Shown: positions 8,431-17,993 of the stretch, one piece after another
Position numbering within the stretch: the stretch's first letter is position 1
Layout: the number at the start of each line of letters is the position of its first letter
Notes under the pieces: model-generated
The model's input: the letters and a program-made list of their open reading frames with translations, nothing else
Databases searched by the model: none
Told to the model about the DNA's origin: nothing
Assembly: GCA_963705515.1 (NCBI GenBank)
Contig: CAVPJV010000002.1
Location: forward strand, 124,001 to 188,000
Direction of reading: 5' to 3'
DNA: 64,000 nucleotides
Source: Gaiellasilicea sp963705515
GTDB taxonomy: Bacteria > Actinomycetota > Thermoleophilia > Gaiellales > Gaiellaceae
Program-made: the position numbers and the translations under genes

Positions 8431-9566
8431 GCCCAGAGACGCTCCAGCAGCGCGAGATAGACCCTTGTCGCCCGCACGAGCTCCGCCACTCCGATCGACT
8501 CGACGTCGCCGTGCGCGCCGGTTCCCATCGGGCCGTGGTAGACGGTCGGGATCCCGGCCGCGTAGAACATGGCGCCGTCGGCAACGAGCCTGACCCCTCC
8601 CAGGGGGAGCTCCTGGGTCGTGACCTCCCGGTAGGCCTCGCGGAGCGCGACCGCGAGCGGGTGGTCCGGGTCGATCTCGTAGGCACCGCGCACGAGGCGT
8701 AGGTCGAGGTCGATCGCGCAGCCGGACTCGGATGCGATCGGCTCGAGCAGGGCGAGGAACTCCGCCTCCACCTGCGCAAGCGTGTTCCCGGGCAGCCAGC
8801 GGCGCGTGCCGACGAGCCGGCACTCGACCGGGTGGCGGTTGTAGAAGTCGCCCCCGTGTACTTCGCCGAGGAAGTACGTCTCCGGGCCGACCCACTCGTG
8901 CTCGGCCGCGGCCAGCTCCTCGGTGCGCGCGCGGATCGCCTCGATCACCTTGGCGGCGACGAGGATCGGGTTGGGCGTGCCGGCGGCCGTCTGCAGCTCG
9001 TGCGTGACCATGCCGTCGCGGCGAATCGTGACTTCGAAGGTCGCGCAGCCCGGGTGCGCGACCGGGAGCGTCGGCCCGCCGAGCTCGCAGACGACGCCGA
9101 AGTCGGCGGTGAAGCCGCGCTCCTCGAACAGGTGCGAGAGGTCCTCGCCGCGGCCGCCCGGCGCCTCGTGCAGCCCGATCGCGACGATCACGAGCTCGCC
9201 GGGGAACGACGACCCGCGCTCGGCGACGACCCGCACCGCCCCGGCGGCGCAGGCGAGTGCGCCCTTCATGTCCGCAGACCCGCGCCCGACGATCGTCTCG
9301 CCGTCGAGCCGCGGCGGCTCGTGGGGGATCGGGACGGTGTCCAGGTGGCCGTTGAGAACAATCGTCGGGCCGGGCCGGTCGCCTCGCAGCCGCCCGACGA
9401 CGATCGGCGTCCGCGGGAACCGGTCGTCGAGCAGCTCGACGTCCATCCCGAGCTCCTCGAGCTGCTTCGCATACAGGCGCGCGACCTCCGCGGTGTCGCC
9501 GGTCGGGCTCTCGACCCGGACGAGCTCGAGGGTCTGATCCCGCAGTCGGTTCCCGTCGACGCTCAT
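8427..9566 (-). CDS. M20 family metallopeptidase / deacylase (ArgE-DapE like)
   Basis: This 379-residue protein is a di-zinc amidohydrolase of the M20 family, acting on N-acyl amino acids or small peptides. Visible ligands and motifs are LNGHLDTVPIP (His and catalytic Asp), GRGSADMKGALA (bridging Asp), CELGGP (Glu) and YHGPMGTGAHGD (distal His). The usual EE pair that includes the general base is replaced by GLHEAPGG, leaving one Glu. ATG 9566 overlaps the end of the FGE-like gene by 4 bp, and its stop forms CTGA with the synthetase. Within this operon it may trim N-acyl or N-carbamoyl products of the hydantoinases, which is inference. Confidence 0.85.
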   Translation of the reverse strand: MSVDGNRLRDQTLELVRVESPTGDTAEVARLYAKQLEELGMDVELLDDRFPRTPIVVGRLRGDRPGPTIVLNGHLDTVPIPHEPPRLDGETIVGRGSADMKGALACAAGAVRVVAERGSSFPGELVIVAIGLHEAPGGRGEDLSHLFEERGFTADFGVVCELGGPTLPVAHPGCATFEVTIRRDGMVTHELQTAAGTPNPILVAAKVIEAIRARTEELAAAEHEWVGPETYFLGEVHGGDFYNRHPVECRLVGTRRWLPGNTLAQVEAEFLALLEPIASESGCAIDLDLRLVRGAYEIDPDHPLAVALREAYREVTTQELPLGGVRLVADGAMFYAAGIPTVYHGPMGTGAHGDVESIGVAELVRATRVYLALLERLWA

Positions 9567-10717
9567 GCAGCTCCTCTCGCGACCCGAAAGCCGATGTGGG
9601 ATTGGCGCCGGCCCGGGCGGCTGTGGCTGCGCATCGTGCAGCGCGCCCAGGCAAGGGCGGGGCTGGCGAACGAGCCGCCTCGGAGCACGCGCTCGCCCGG
9701 CGGGTACTCCGTCGACGTCCACTCCCAGACGTTCCCGGCCATGTCCTGCAGACCGTACGGACTGGCACCGTCGGGGTGCGAGCCGACCGGCGAGGTGGAG
9801 CCGTGCTTGATCCCGTCGCCGACCGCGGCGAGGCGCGGGTCTTCCGCGTCGCCCCACGGGTACGTACGCCCGTCGGTGCCGCGGGCGGCCTTCTCCCACT
9901 CGGCCTCCGTCGGCAGCCGGCCCCCGGCCCACGCGCAGAAGGCGGCCGCCTCGTGCCAGTCGACGAAGGTGACGGGATGGTCGGCCGGCGCCGGCCAGTG
10001 CGGAGGAGCGTCGGCACCGCTCTCGGCGACGAAGACCGCGTACTCCGCGTTCGTGACGGGAGTCCCCGCGAGCTCGAAGGCGTCCACGTCGACGACGCGT
10101 TGACGTGACTCGTCCGGGTCGCGGCCGATCACGTAGTCGCCGGCCGGCACCTCGACCCAGTCGAAGTCCGAGCGCGGCTTGACAGCCACGACGCGGAAGC
10201 CGACGTAGGTGTCCCGCGCCGACTGGTGCACCGGCTGCCGGGCCGAGCAGAGCAGCTCTCCCGGCCCGCTCAGGTACGAGCCGCCGCGCGCAGCGCCGTC
10301 GGCGGTCCACTCCCAGACGTTGCCGGCCAGGTCGAGCGCGCCGCAGGGAGCGGCCCCCGCGGGGTACAACCCGGCCGGCGACGGCCCGCCGATGCCCCGG
10401 CCGAAGGTCGCGCGCGTCGCGTCGGGAAGCTCGTCGCCCCAGGGCCAGAGCCTGTCGTCGCCGCCTCGTGCGGCTGCCTCCCATTCGACCTCGGTCGGCA
10501 GCCGGACGCCGTTCGCGGCGCAGAACGCCTCGGCGTCGGCTCGCGAGACATACGTCACCGGCACGCCGTCCTCCCCGGTGACGGGGACGCGGCCGATCCG
10601 GAAAGCTGCGACCGTGGCGATCCGCTTCGGCGTCTCGTCCTCGTCCGGCGGATATGCGCGGGCGGGATCGATCCCCATCGGAAACTGCCCGCCAGGGATC
10701 GCCACCCAGTCGATCAC
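9563..10717 (-). CDS. Tandem FGE/SUMF1-fold protein without sulfatase-maturase cysteines
   Basis: This 384-residue protein contains two copies of the formylglycine-generating-enzyme fold. Copy 1 spans about residues 3-185 and copy 2 about 188-384. Each has RLPTEVEWE or RLPTEAEWE, a PWGD segment, LAGNVWEW or MAGNVWEW, an RGGS segment and a C-terminal GFRV. True FGEs carry a Cys pair after RGGS; here the segments read RGGSYLSGPGELLCSAR and RGGSFASPALAWARC, so sulfatase maturation is unlikely. Copy 1 also appears to lack the NAEYAVF-type stretch present in copy 2. GTG 10717 is the start, overlapping the CocE gene end. The fold is shared with EgtB-like enzymes and ligand-binding proteins; the role here is unknown. 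Confidence 0.82.
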   Translation of the reverse strand: MIDWVAIPGGQFPMGIDPARAYPPDEDETPKRIATVAAFRIGRVPVTGEDGVPVTYVSRADAEAFCAANGVRLPTEVEWEAAARGGDDRLWPWGDELPDATRATFGRGIGGPSPAGLYPAGAAPCGALDLAGNVWEWTADGAARGGSYLSGPGELLCSARQPVHQSARDTYVGFRVVAVKPRSDFDWVEVPAGDYVIGRDPDESRQRVVDVDAFELAGTPVTNAEYAVFVAESGADAPPHWPAPADHPVTFVDWHEAAAFCAWAGGRLPTEAEWEKAARGTDGRTYPWGDAEDPRLAAVGDGIKHGSTSPVGSHPDGASPYGLQDMAGNVWEWTSTEYPPGERVLRGGSFASPALAWARCTMRSHSRPGRRQSHIGFRVARGAA

Positions 10718-12597
10718 GCCGGGATGACGAGCAGCGTCACCGAGCCGCCGTGCACCGTCTGCTCGGCGACGACGTGATGTGTGTGCCGGCCGATCGGCTC
10801 GCCGGTGTTCGGGTTGCGCTCGAGCCGCGGAAAGTTCGACGAGGAGACGTCGACGCGAATCCGATGGCCGCGCGCGAAGAGGTTAGAGGTCGGCGGCAGC
10901 AGCATCCTCACCGTGTAGGTCGTGCCCGGCTCCATCAGCACCTCGCGGTCGAAGCCCTCGCGGTAGCGCGTGCGGATGATCGTGTCGTTCAGGAGCATGT
11001 CGTAGCCCTCCGGATAGTCCTCATTCGGCGGGTAGACGTCGATCAGCTTCGCGGTGAAGTCCGTGTCGACCGCGCTCGAGGAGATCGAGAGCTCGACCGC
11101 GACCCTGCCCGTGACCTCGAGGGGCGCCTCGAGCGGCTCGGTCTGGTAGACGAGCACGTCGGCCCGCTCCGACAGCCGCTGGTAGGGCTCGCGCGCGGTG
11201 AAGAACTCGGCCGACTCCTTCTGGTCGGCTGCGCCCGGGATCATGATGTTCCGGAGCATGAGCGCCGGGTTGAGCAGCCGCGCCCACGCCGGCTCGAGCT
11301 CCGCGTCGCCGGACGGCATCTCGCCGACGGCGCAGTAGAGGCCGCCGATCGTCGGGACGGGGTCGTCCGGGTCGTACGTGAACTGCCGCGGCTCGGCGCC
11401 CGCCGCACGCTCCTCCGCGCGGAGCGAGCCGTCGGGGTGGAGGTGGAGCGTCTGCTCGGTCGCGCGCGCGAGCGGCCACTCCTGCTCGTCGCGCCAGCGG
11501 CCGCCGTGGTCGAGCTTGCCGAGCTCGGTCTTGCGGCCGCTGCCGCCGCCCATCACGAAGATCTTCACGGGCGCCTCGTCCGCCGGCTGCCCGGTCGCGT
11601 CGTCGGGCAGCCAGCGGTTGAAGAAGTCGAGCTGCTCCTCGAAGTAGCGCTGCACGCCCCAGACCGACGTCGGCCCGTAGTCGACGTCGAGCGTCCACGT
11701 TCCGTCGCCCCGCATGCCGACGTGGCTCCACGGCCCGATGATCAGCCGCTGCGGTGCCTCGTTCTTCGCCGTCATCGCCGCGAAGTACTCGCTGTCGGCG
11801 TGGGGGAAGGGGTCGTACCAGCCGGTCGTCATCGTCGCGGGGATGTCGGCGTGCTCGTGCCAGAAGCGCGTGAAGTCGTTCTCCTTCGCGGCCCAGAACT
11901 CGTCGTAGGCGCCGCGGGTGCAGTAGTCCTCGAGCGTCTGGGCGAGCTCCGGCACGTGGCGGAGCGCGAGGTCGTCGCGCAGCAGGGGCGAGTTCCAGAG
12001 GAGCTCGCGCAGCCGCTGCAGGTCGCCGAAGACCTCGCGCTGCTTCTCCCAGTCCTCCTTCACGCCCTGGTGGTCGGCGGCATGGATGTAGAGCGCCCAG
12101 AACATGTGCAGCTGCATCGCGCCGCCCTCGCGCGTCTGGTTCTGGAAGGTGTTGGTCGGGGTGACGTCCGGCCAGATCGCGGTGAGATGCGGCGGGCTCT
12201 CGAGTGCGGTGCGGACCTGCGTGATGCCCGCGTAGGAGCTGCCGACCGTCCCCGTGCGGCCGTTGCTCCAGGGCTGCGCGGCGATCCATTCGATCGTGTC
12301 GTAGCCGTCCTCGCCGGTGTGCGGCGTCGCACTGTGGAAGTACTGCTTCGTGCCCTCCGAGCGGTGCCGGTCGCGCAGATCCTGGAGCACGACCGCGTAG
12401 CCGTGCGGGACGAAGAAGTCGGCGATCTCGACGTAGCGGCGCTCCGTCTTGTCGTACGGCGTCATGCAGACGATCGTCGGGTAGCGGCCGGGGACGAGCT
12501 CGCCATCCCGCGCGGGGCGGTAGACGTCCGTGGCGAGCTGGATGCCGTCCCGCATCTCGACCATCACGTCCTTCGACAGCACGATCCCGTAGCTCAC
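10714..12597 (-). CDS. CocE/NonD family hydrolase (X-Pro dipeptidyl-peptidase-like)
   Basis: A 627-residue serine hydrolase. The N-terminal alpha/beta domain has the nucleophile elbow VGSSYAG, an acid in TTGWYDPFPH and the catalytic His in GPWSHVGM. A C-terminal jelly-roll domain follows (from about residue 380, including GRVAVELSISSSAVDTDF and RGHRIRVDVSSSNFPR). The family includes cocaine esterase and Xaa-Pro dipeptidyl-peptidase, which cleave esters or amides of bulky acids. The start is GTG 12597, in a GTGA overlap with hyuA1, and the stop overlaps the FGE-like gene. In this operon it is a candidate amide or ester hydrolase for the still unknown substrate. Confidence 0.87.
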   Translation of the reverse strand: MSYGIVLSKDVMVEMRDGIQLATDVYRPARDGELVPGRYPTIVCMTPYDKTERRYVEIADFFVPHGYAVVLQDLRDRHRSEGTKQYFHSATPHTGEDGYDTIEWIAAQPWSNGRTGTVGSSYAGITQVRTALESPPHLTAIWPDVTPTNTFQNQTREGGAMQLHMFWALYIHAADHQGVKEDWEKQREVFGDLQRLRELLWNSPLLRDDLALRHVPELAQTLEDYCTRGAYDEFWAAKENDFTRFWHEHADIPATMTTGWYDPFPHADSEYFAAMTAKNEAPQRLIIGPWSHVGMRGDGTWTLDVDYGPTSVWGVQRYFEEQLDFFNRWLPDDATGQPADEAPVKIFVMGGGSGRKTELGKLDHGGRWRDEQEWPLARATEQTLHLHPDGSLRAEERAAGAEPRQFTYDPDDPVPTIGGLYCAVGEMPSGDAELEPAWARLLNPALMLRNIMIPGAADQKESAEFFTAREPYQRLSERADVLVYQTEPLEAPLEVTGRVAVELSISSSAVDTDFTAKLIDVYPPNEDYPEGYDMLLNDTIIRTRYREGFDREVLMEPGTTYTVRMLLPPTSNLFARGHRIRVDVSSSNFPRLERNPNTGEPIGRHTHHVVAEQTVHGGSVTLLVIPA

Positions 12598-14657
12598 GCT
12601 CTCTCCCTTTCGATGACGAGGTTGCCGAGGTCGTCGACCCGGACGCCGAAGCCGGGATGGACGACGGTGGTCGAATCGAACTCCTCCACGATCGCGGGCC
12701 CCTCGAAGGTCGCACCGGCCGGGAGGGCATAGCGGTCGTAGATGGGGCAGTCGACGAAGCCCGACGTCTCGGCGAAGTACACCGGCCGCGTCTCCTTCGG
12801 CTCGGCCGCGCCGCCTTGCGCCAGGGGGCGCGCCGGCGGCTTCGTGATCGCGCCCACGCTCGTCAGGCGCAGGCTGACGACCTCGACCGGCTCCTCGGGT
12901 GCGCTGAACCCGTACGTGCGGTCGTGCTCCTGGTGGAACCGCTCCCGCAGGCCGTCGCCGGCCGGGATCGTCAGCTCGTAGCTCTGGCCGACGTAGCGGA
13001 GGTCGAGCTTGCGGACGAAGCTCATCGCCTCGGCGGCCAGGCCCTCCAGCGCCAGCGCGCTCCGACCCGCCCCCTCGAGCTCGGCGAAGCTCGCGTCGAC
13101 CTCGGCGGCGTCCAGGTCGTCGAGGCGGCGCATCACCGTCACGGCCGTGTCGAGCTTCAGGTCGGTGGCCAGCAGTCCGGTGGCGGAGAAGATGCCGGGG
13201 CTGGGCGGGATCAGAAGCGTCGGCATCTCGGCGTCCCGGGCAAGCGCGTTCGCGTGCACGGGCCCCGCCCCGCCGAAGCCGACGAGCACGAAGTCGCGCG
13301 GGTCGTAGCCGCGCTGGACCGAGATCAGATGCAGGGCGTTGACCATGGCCGCGTTCGCGATCTCGACGATCCCGTTCGCGGCCTCGACGACGTCGAGCCC
13401 GAGCGGCTTCGCGCACCGCTCCTCGATCGCCCGCCGCGCCCCCTCGACGTCGAGGCCGATCTCCCCGCCGAGGAAATAGCTCGGGTTCAGCCGCCCGAGC
13501 ACGACGTTGGCGTCGGTCACGGTCGGCTCGGTGCCGCCGCGCCGGTAGCAGACCGGGCCGGGATCGGCGCCTGCGCTCTGAGGGCCGACGCGCATCAGCC
13601 CACCCGAGTCGACCCAGGCGATCGAGCCTCCGCCGGCGCCGATCTCGACGAGGTCGACGACCGGCGTGCGCACGGGATAGCCGGAGAGGGACATGCCGCC
13701 GATCCCTGCGCCCGCGTGCCCGCCGACGTTGTAGTTCTTCGTCACCGACGGCTGGCCGTCCTGGATCAGCCCGACCTTGGCGGTCGTGCCGCCCATGTCG
13801 AAGGAGAGGATGTCCGGCCGCTCGAGCGTCTCGCCGAGGTGCGCGGAGGCGATCACGCCCGCGGCGGGGCCCGACTCGACCATGAACACCGGCCGTCCGC
13901 GCGCGGCCTCCGAGCTGAAGACGCCGCCGCTCGACTGCATCACGAGCAGCTTCGCCCGCACGCCCGCGTCGGCGAGGCGGCCTTCGATCCGCTCGAGGTA
14001 GCGCTCGACGACCGGGCGGATGACGGCGTTGATCACGGTGGTCGAGGCGCGCAGGTACTCGCGGAACTCCGGCGCCACCTCGGCGGACAGCGAGATCGGA
14101 ACGCCGGGCAGCTCCTCGGCGAGGATGGCGCCGACCCGCTGCTCGTGCTCCTCGTTGACGTACGCGTGGAGCAGGCAGACGGCGACGGACTCGACGGCCT
14201 CGCGCCGGAGGATCGCCGCCGCCGCGCGCACCGAGTCGTCCTCGAGCGGCCGCAGCACCTCGCCCGCGGGGCCGAGCCGCTCGGCGACCGTCACCGCCCG
14301 GTCGCGCGGGACCAGCGGCTTCGCCTTCTCGAACTGCGTGTCGTAGAGGGACGGCCGGACCTGGCGCGCGATCTCGAGCAGGTCGCGGAACCCCTCCGTG
14401 GTGACGAAGCCGCCGCGCGCGATCTTTCCCTCGATGATCGCGTTCGTCGCCACCGTCGTCGCGTGGACGACGAAGCCGACCTGCCCGGCTGTCACGCCGC
14501 CCTCGGCGAGCGCGCGCTCGACGGCGCGCATGAAGCCCTCGGAGGGATCGTCCGGCGTCGTCAGCACCTTCGCGATCGAGACCGCGCCCGTCTCCTCGTC
14601 GATCAGGGTCGCGTCGGTGAAGGTGCCGCCGATGTCGACGGCCACGCGCACGGTCAT
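12594..14657 (-). CDS. hyuA: Hydantoinase/oxoprolinase subunit A (HyuA), copy 1
   Basis: This 687-residue protein belongs to the ATP-dependent hydantoinase/5-oxoprolinase family (N-methylhydantoinase A). Subunit A binds ATP with an actin/Hsp70-like fold: VAVDIGGTFTDA at residues 5-16, SFDMGGTTAKVG in the middle, and GFGGAGPVHA. A C-terminal beta-rich tail ends VDDLGNLVIERERA. With HyuB it would open a cyclic amide (hydantoin, oxoproline) at the cost of ATP. ATG 14657 overlaps the hyuB1 stop as ATGA, and its own stop overlaps the CocE start, so these genes are translationally coupled. Length is normal and the frame is intact. Confidence 0.92.
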   Translation of the reverse strand: MTVRVAVDIGGTFTDATLIDEETGAVSIAKVLTTPDDPSEGFMRAVERALAEGGVTAGQVGFVVHATTVATNAIIEGKIARGGFVTTEGFRDLLEIARQVRPSLYDTQFEKAKPLVPRDRAVTVAERLGPAGEVLRPLEDDSVRAAAAILRREAVESVAVCLLHAYVNEEHEQRVGAILAEELPGVPISLSAEVAPEFREYLRASTTVINAVIRPVVERYLERIEGRLADAGVRAKLLVMQSSGGVFSSEAARGRPVFMVESGPAAGVIASAHLGETLERPDILSFDMGGTTAKVGLIQDGQPSVTKNYNVGGHAGAGIGGMSLSGYPVRTPVVDLVEIGAGGGSIAWVDSGGLMRVGPQSAGADPGPVCYRRGGTEPTVTDANVVLGRLNPSYFLGGEIGLDVEGARRAIEERCAKPLGLDVVEAANGIVEIANAAMVNALHLISVQRGYDPRDFVLVGFGGAGPVHANALARDAEMPTLLIPPSPGIFSATGLLATDLKLDTAVTVMRRLDDLDAAEVDASFAELEGAGRSALALEGLAAEAMSFVRKLDLRYVGQSYELTIPAGDGLRERFHQEHDRTYGFSAPEEPVEVVSLRLTSVGAITKPPARPLAQGGAAEPKETRPVYFAETSGFVDCPIYDRYALPAGATFEGPAIVEEFDSTTVVHPGFGVRVDDLGNLVIERERA

Positions 14658-16357
14658 GCGCGGAGCACCTCGGTCGCGGCCTGGTCGAGCCGCCGGTCGG
14701 AGATCGCGACGCGGTAGATGTCGCGCGCCCGCTCGGCGCTCACCTTACCCTCGAGCACGTCGCGCAGCACCCGCTCGGGCTCTCGTTCCTCGGGCGGCCC
14801 GTAGCCGCCGCCGCCGCAGGTGCGGACGCTGATCACGTCCCCCGGGACGAGATCGAGCGTCGTCTTGGACGACAGCCTCGTCTCGACGCCGTCGCGGACG
14901 TGCACGTACTCGGCGGTCCGCCCGGTGTGGCCGCCGAACGCCCCCCACGGCCCGGCCCTGTCGCGGTCGGCGAGCACGGTGAAGGTCGTGTGCAGGTCGA
15001 AGCGGTAGTCCTTGCGGAGCCCGAGGCCGCCGCGGAAGCGTCCCGGCCCTTCCGAGTCCTCGACGAGCGAGAGCCGGTTGATGTGCACCGGGTAGTTGAG
15101 CTCGGTCTCCTCGATCGGGGCGTTCTCCGTGTTCTGGCTGTGCGACTGGACCGCGTCGGGCCCGTCGCTCGCGTAGCGGCCGCCGTAGCCGCCCGCGAAC
15201 GTGTCGTAGAAGCACGTGTACCTGCCGGCCGCGACGTCCAGCGAGCCGAAGCCCGCCTGGCACATCATCCCCTTCGTCCCCGCGGGGAGCCGCTCGGGGA
15301 ACGCCGGCAGCAGCGCCCGCACGATCACCTCGATCAGGCGCGCGTGCGTCTCCCAGCCGCCGACGACCGGCGCAGGCCAGGTGCAGTTCGTGACCGTCCC
15401 CGGCGGGGCGTCCAGGTGGACGAGCCGGTAGAAGCCGTCGTTGACGGGCAGGTCGGGGTCGATCAGGCACTTGAGCGCGTAGGCGCAGGCCGAGAACGAC
15501 ATCGCGTAGGTCGAGTTGACGGGTGCGCGCCGTTGGGCGTCCGAGCCGGTCGTGTCGAAGTGAACGCCGTCGGCCCCGATCTCGACGCGCACGTGCAGGC
15601 GAACCGGGTCGTCCGTGTAGCCGTCGTTGTCGACGAAGCCCTCCGCCTCGTAGACGCCCGCGGGCAGCCGAGCGATCTCCGCCCGCGTCCGCCGCTCGGT
15701 GTACTCGAGCAGCTCCGCCATCGTCGCGAGGATCGTCTCTCGTCCGTGGCGGTCGACGAGCGCGGTCACGCGGCGCACGCCCGTCGCATTCGCGGCGATC
15801 TGCGCCCGGAAGTCGCCGGCCGTCTCGTGCTTCGACCGGATCTGGGCCAGGATCAGCTTGAAGACGTCCTTGACGATGACGCCGTTCGCGACGAGCTTGA
15901 CCGGCGGCACGATCACGCCTTCCTGGAAGACCTCCTGGAACGCCCCGATCGACGCGGGCGCGCCGCCGCCGACGTCGACGTGGTGCGCCAGGTTCGCGAC
16001 GTAGCCGATCAGCTCGCCCTCATGGTGAACGGGCGAGATCAGGCTGACGTCGTTCAGGTGGACGCCGCTCGGATGCGGGTCGTTCGTGACGAGGACGTCG
16101 CCGGGGCCGAGGTTCTCGGCGCCGTACGTGCGCACGGCCTTCGGCACCTGCTCGGCCATCGAGCCGAGGTGCACCGGCTGCGAGAAGCCCTGCGCGACCG
16201 AGCGCAGCTGCGCGTCGAAGAACGCGCAGGAGAAGTCGGAGCGCGTCTTGATGTTCGTCGAGTACGCGCTCCGCTTCAGGGCGAGCGCCATCTCGTCGGT
16301 CGCCGCGACGAGCGCGTTCCGGATCACCTCGAAGGAGATTGGGTCTACAGCTGCCAT
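14654..16357 (-). CDS. hyuB: Hydantoinase/oxoprolinase subunit B (HyuB), copy 1
   Basis: A 567-residue HyuB subunit with the family landmarks: DPISFEVIRNALVAATDEM, RSAYSTNIKTRSDFSCA, NDPHPSGVHLNDV, LAHHVDVGGGAPAS, NSTYAMSFSACAYALK, and the C-terminal RTCGGGGYGPPEEREPERVLRD. HyuB pairs with HyuA for ATP-dependent ring opening. ATG 16357 lies 13 bp inside the end of the neighbouring paralogue hyuB2, and the stop overlaps hyuA1. The two tandem hyuB genes are very similar along their whole length, which points to a local duplication. Confidence 0.92.
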   Translation of the reverse strand: MAAVDPISFEVIRNALVAATDEMALALKRSAYSTNIKTRSDFSCAFFDAQLRSVAQGFSQPVHLGSMAEQVPKAVRTYGAENLGPGDVLVTNDPHPSGVHLNDVSLISPVHHEGELIGYVANLAHHVDVGGGAPASIGAFQEVFQEGVIVPPVKLVANGVIVKDVFKLILAQIRSKHETAGDFRAQIAANATGVRRVTALVDRHGRETILATMAELLEYTERRTRAEIARLPAGVYEAEGFVDNDGYTDDPVRLHVRVEIGADGVHFDTTGSDAQRRAPVNSTYAMSFSACAYALKCLIDPDLPVNDGFYRLVHLDAPPGTVTNCTWPAPVVGGWETHARLIEVIVRALLPAFPERLPAGTKGMMCQAGFGSLDVAAGRYTCFYDTFAGGYGGRYASDGPDAVQSHSQNTENAPIEETELNYPVHINRLSLVEDSEGPGRFRGGLGLRKDYRFDLHTTFTVLADRDRAGPWGAFGGHTGRTAEYVHVRDGVETRLSSKTTLDLVPGDVISVRTCGGGGYGPPEEREPERVLRDVLEGKVSAERARDIYRVAISDRRLDQAATEVLRA

Positions 16358-17993
16358 CCGTACTCCACACGCGCGCGCTCGGCACTGACTTTCCCCTCGC
16401 GGACGTCCCGGGCGACGAGCTCGCGGTCGCGTTCCAGCGGCGGCCCGTAGCCGCCGCCGCCGCAGGTGCGAAAGCTGACCGTGTCGCCCGGCTGGACCTC
16501 GATCGTCGTCTTCGCGCCGAGCTGCGTCTCGGCGCCGCCGCGGATCAGCACGTACTCCGCCGGCTTCCCGGCACGACCGCCGAACGCGCCCGCCGGGCCG
16601 GCGAGGGTGCGGTCGGCGAGCACCGTGAACGTCGTCGCACGGTCGAAGACGAAGTCCTTGCGCAGGCCGAGGCCGCCGCGGAAGCGCCCGGGCCCGTCCG
16701 AGTCCTCGACCAGCGACAGGCGCGCGATCCGCACCGGATAGTTCAGCTCGGTCTCCTCGATTGGCGCGTTCTCGGTGTTCTGACCGTGCGTCTGCACGGC
16801 GTCCGGCCCGTCGCTGGCGAAGCGGCCGCCGTACCCGCCTCCGAACGTCTCGAGGAAGCAGTAGTACTCGTTCGTCTGCGCGTCGACACCGCCGAAGCCC
16901 GCGTGGCACATCATCGCCTTCGTGCCTGCGGGGAGCCGCTCAGGCAGCGACGGCAGCAGCGCCCGGAAGATCACGTCGACGAGCCGCGTCTGTGTCTCCC
17001 AGCCGCCGACGACCGGGCTCGGCCAGGTGCAGTTCGTCACCGTCCCCTCGGGTGCGTGGAGGCTGACGACGCGGTAGAAGCCGTCGTTCACGGGAGGTCG
17101 GGGTCGATCAGGCACTTGACGGCGTACGCGCAGGCCGAGAATGTCTGCGCGTAGGTGGAGTTGACCGGCGCGCGCCGCTGCGGGTCGGAGCCGCTCAGGT
17201 CGAAGGCGACGCCTTCGGCGGTGATCTCGATCCGCGCCTTCAGCAGCACCGGCTCGTCCGTGTACCCGTCCACGTCGACCGTGCCCTCCGCCTCGTAGAC
17301 GCCGTGCGGGAGGGCGCCGATCTCGGCACGCGTGCGCCGCTCGGTGTAGTCGAGCAGCTCGCGCATCGTGCCCACGACCGTCTCCAGCCCGTGGCGGCCG
17401 GCGAGTGCCTGGAGCCTGCGGACCCCCGTCGCGTTGGCGGCGATCTGGGCGCGGAAGTCGCCGGCGGTCTCGTGCTTGGAGCGGATCTGCGCGAGGATCA
17501 GGTCGAAGACGTCGCGGACGATCCGGCCGTCTTCGACGACCTTGACGGGCGGGATGATCACGCCCTCCTGGAAGACCTCCCGGAACGCTCCGATCGACGC
17601 GGGCGCGCCGCCGCCGACGTCGACATGGTGTGCGAGGTTCGCGACGTACCCCAGCAGCCGCCCGTCGTGGTGGACCGGGGAGATGAGGCTGATGTCGTTC
17701 AGGTGGACGCCGCTCGGGAAGGGCTCGTTCGTGATGATCACGTCGCCCGGCCCGAGGTTCTCGGGGCCGTAGTCGAGAATCGCGCGCGGCACCTGCTCGA
17801 CCATCGAGCCGAGGTGGACGGGCTGGGTGAAGCCCTGCGCGACCGCGCGGAGCTCCGCGTCGAAGAACGCGCACGAGAAGTCCGAGCGCGTCTTGATGTT
17901 CGTCGAGTAGGCGCTGCGCCGGAGCGTCAGCACCATCTCGTCGGTCGCCGCCACGAGCGCGTTTCGGATCACTTCGAAGCTGATCGGGTCCAT
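16345..17993 (-). CDS. hyuB: Hydantoinase/oxoprolinase subunit B (HyuB), copy 2, one-base frameshift
   Basis: A second HyuB, about 549 residues if repaired, closely related to copy 1. ATG 17993 overlaps the enolase-superfamily gene stop as ATGA. The first part reads to CLIDPDLP (codons down to about 17095). The rest reads in another frame from NDGFYRVVSLHAPEG to RVEYGWQL at 16345. Compared with copy 1 at the same place, plus-strand ACGGGCAGG has become ACGGGAGG: one C is missing between 17094 and 17095. All family motifs remain (NEPFPSGVHLNDI, TCGGGGYGPP). Either this copy is newly inactivated or the base was lost in assembly. Copy 1 could replace it. Confidence 0.88.

Noticed and set aside
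9563..10717. Annotation as sulfatase-activating formylglycine-generating enzyme
   Set aside because: The Cys pair is missing in both domains and no sulfatase gene is present nearby.
12657..14717. Long open frame (686 aa) on the plus strand opposite hyuA1
   Set aside because: It is an Arg/Asp/Pro-rich antisense shadow of a well-supported gene, as is common in very GC-rich DNA; it has no motif of its own.
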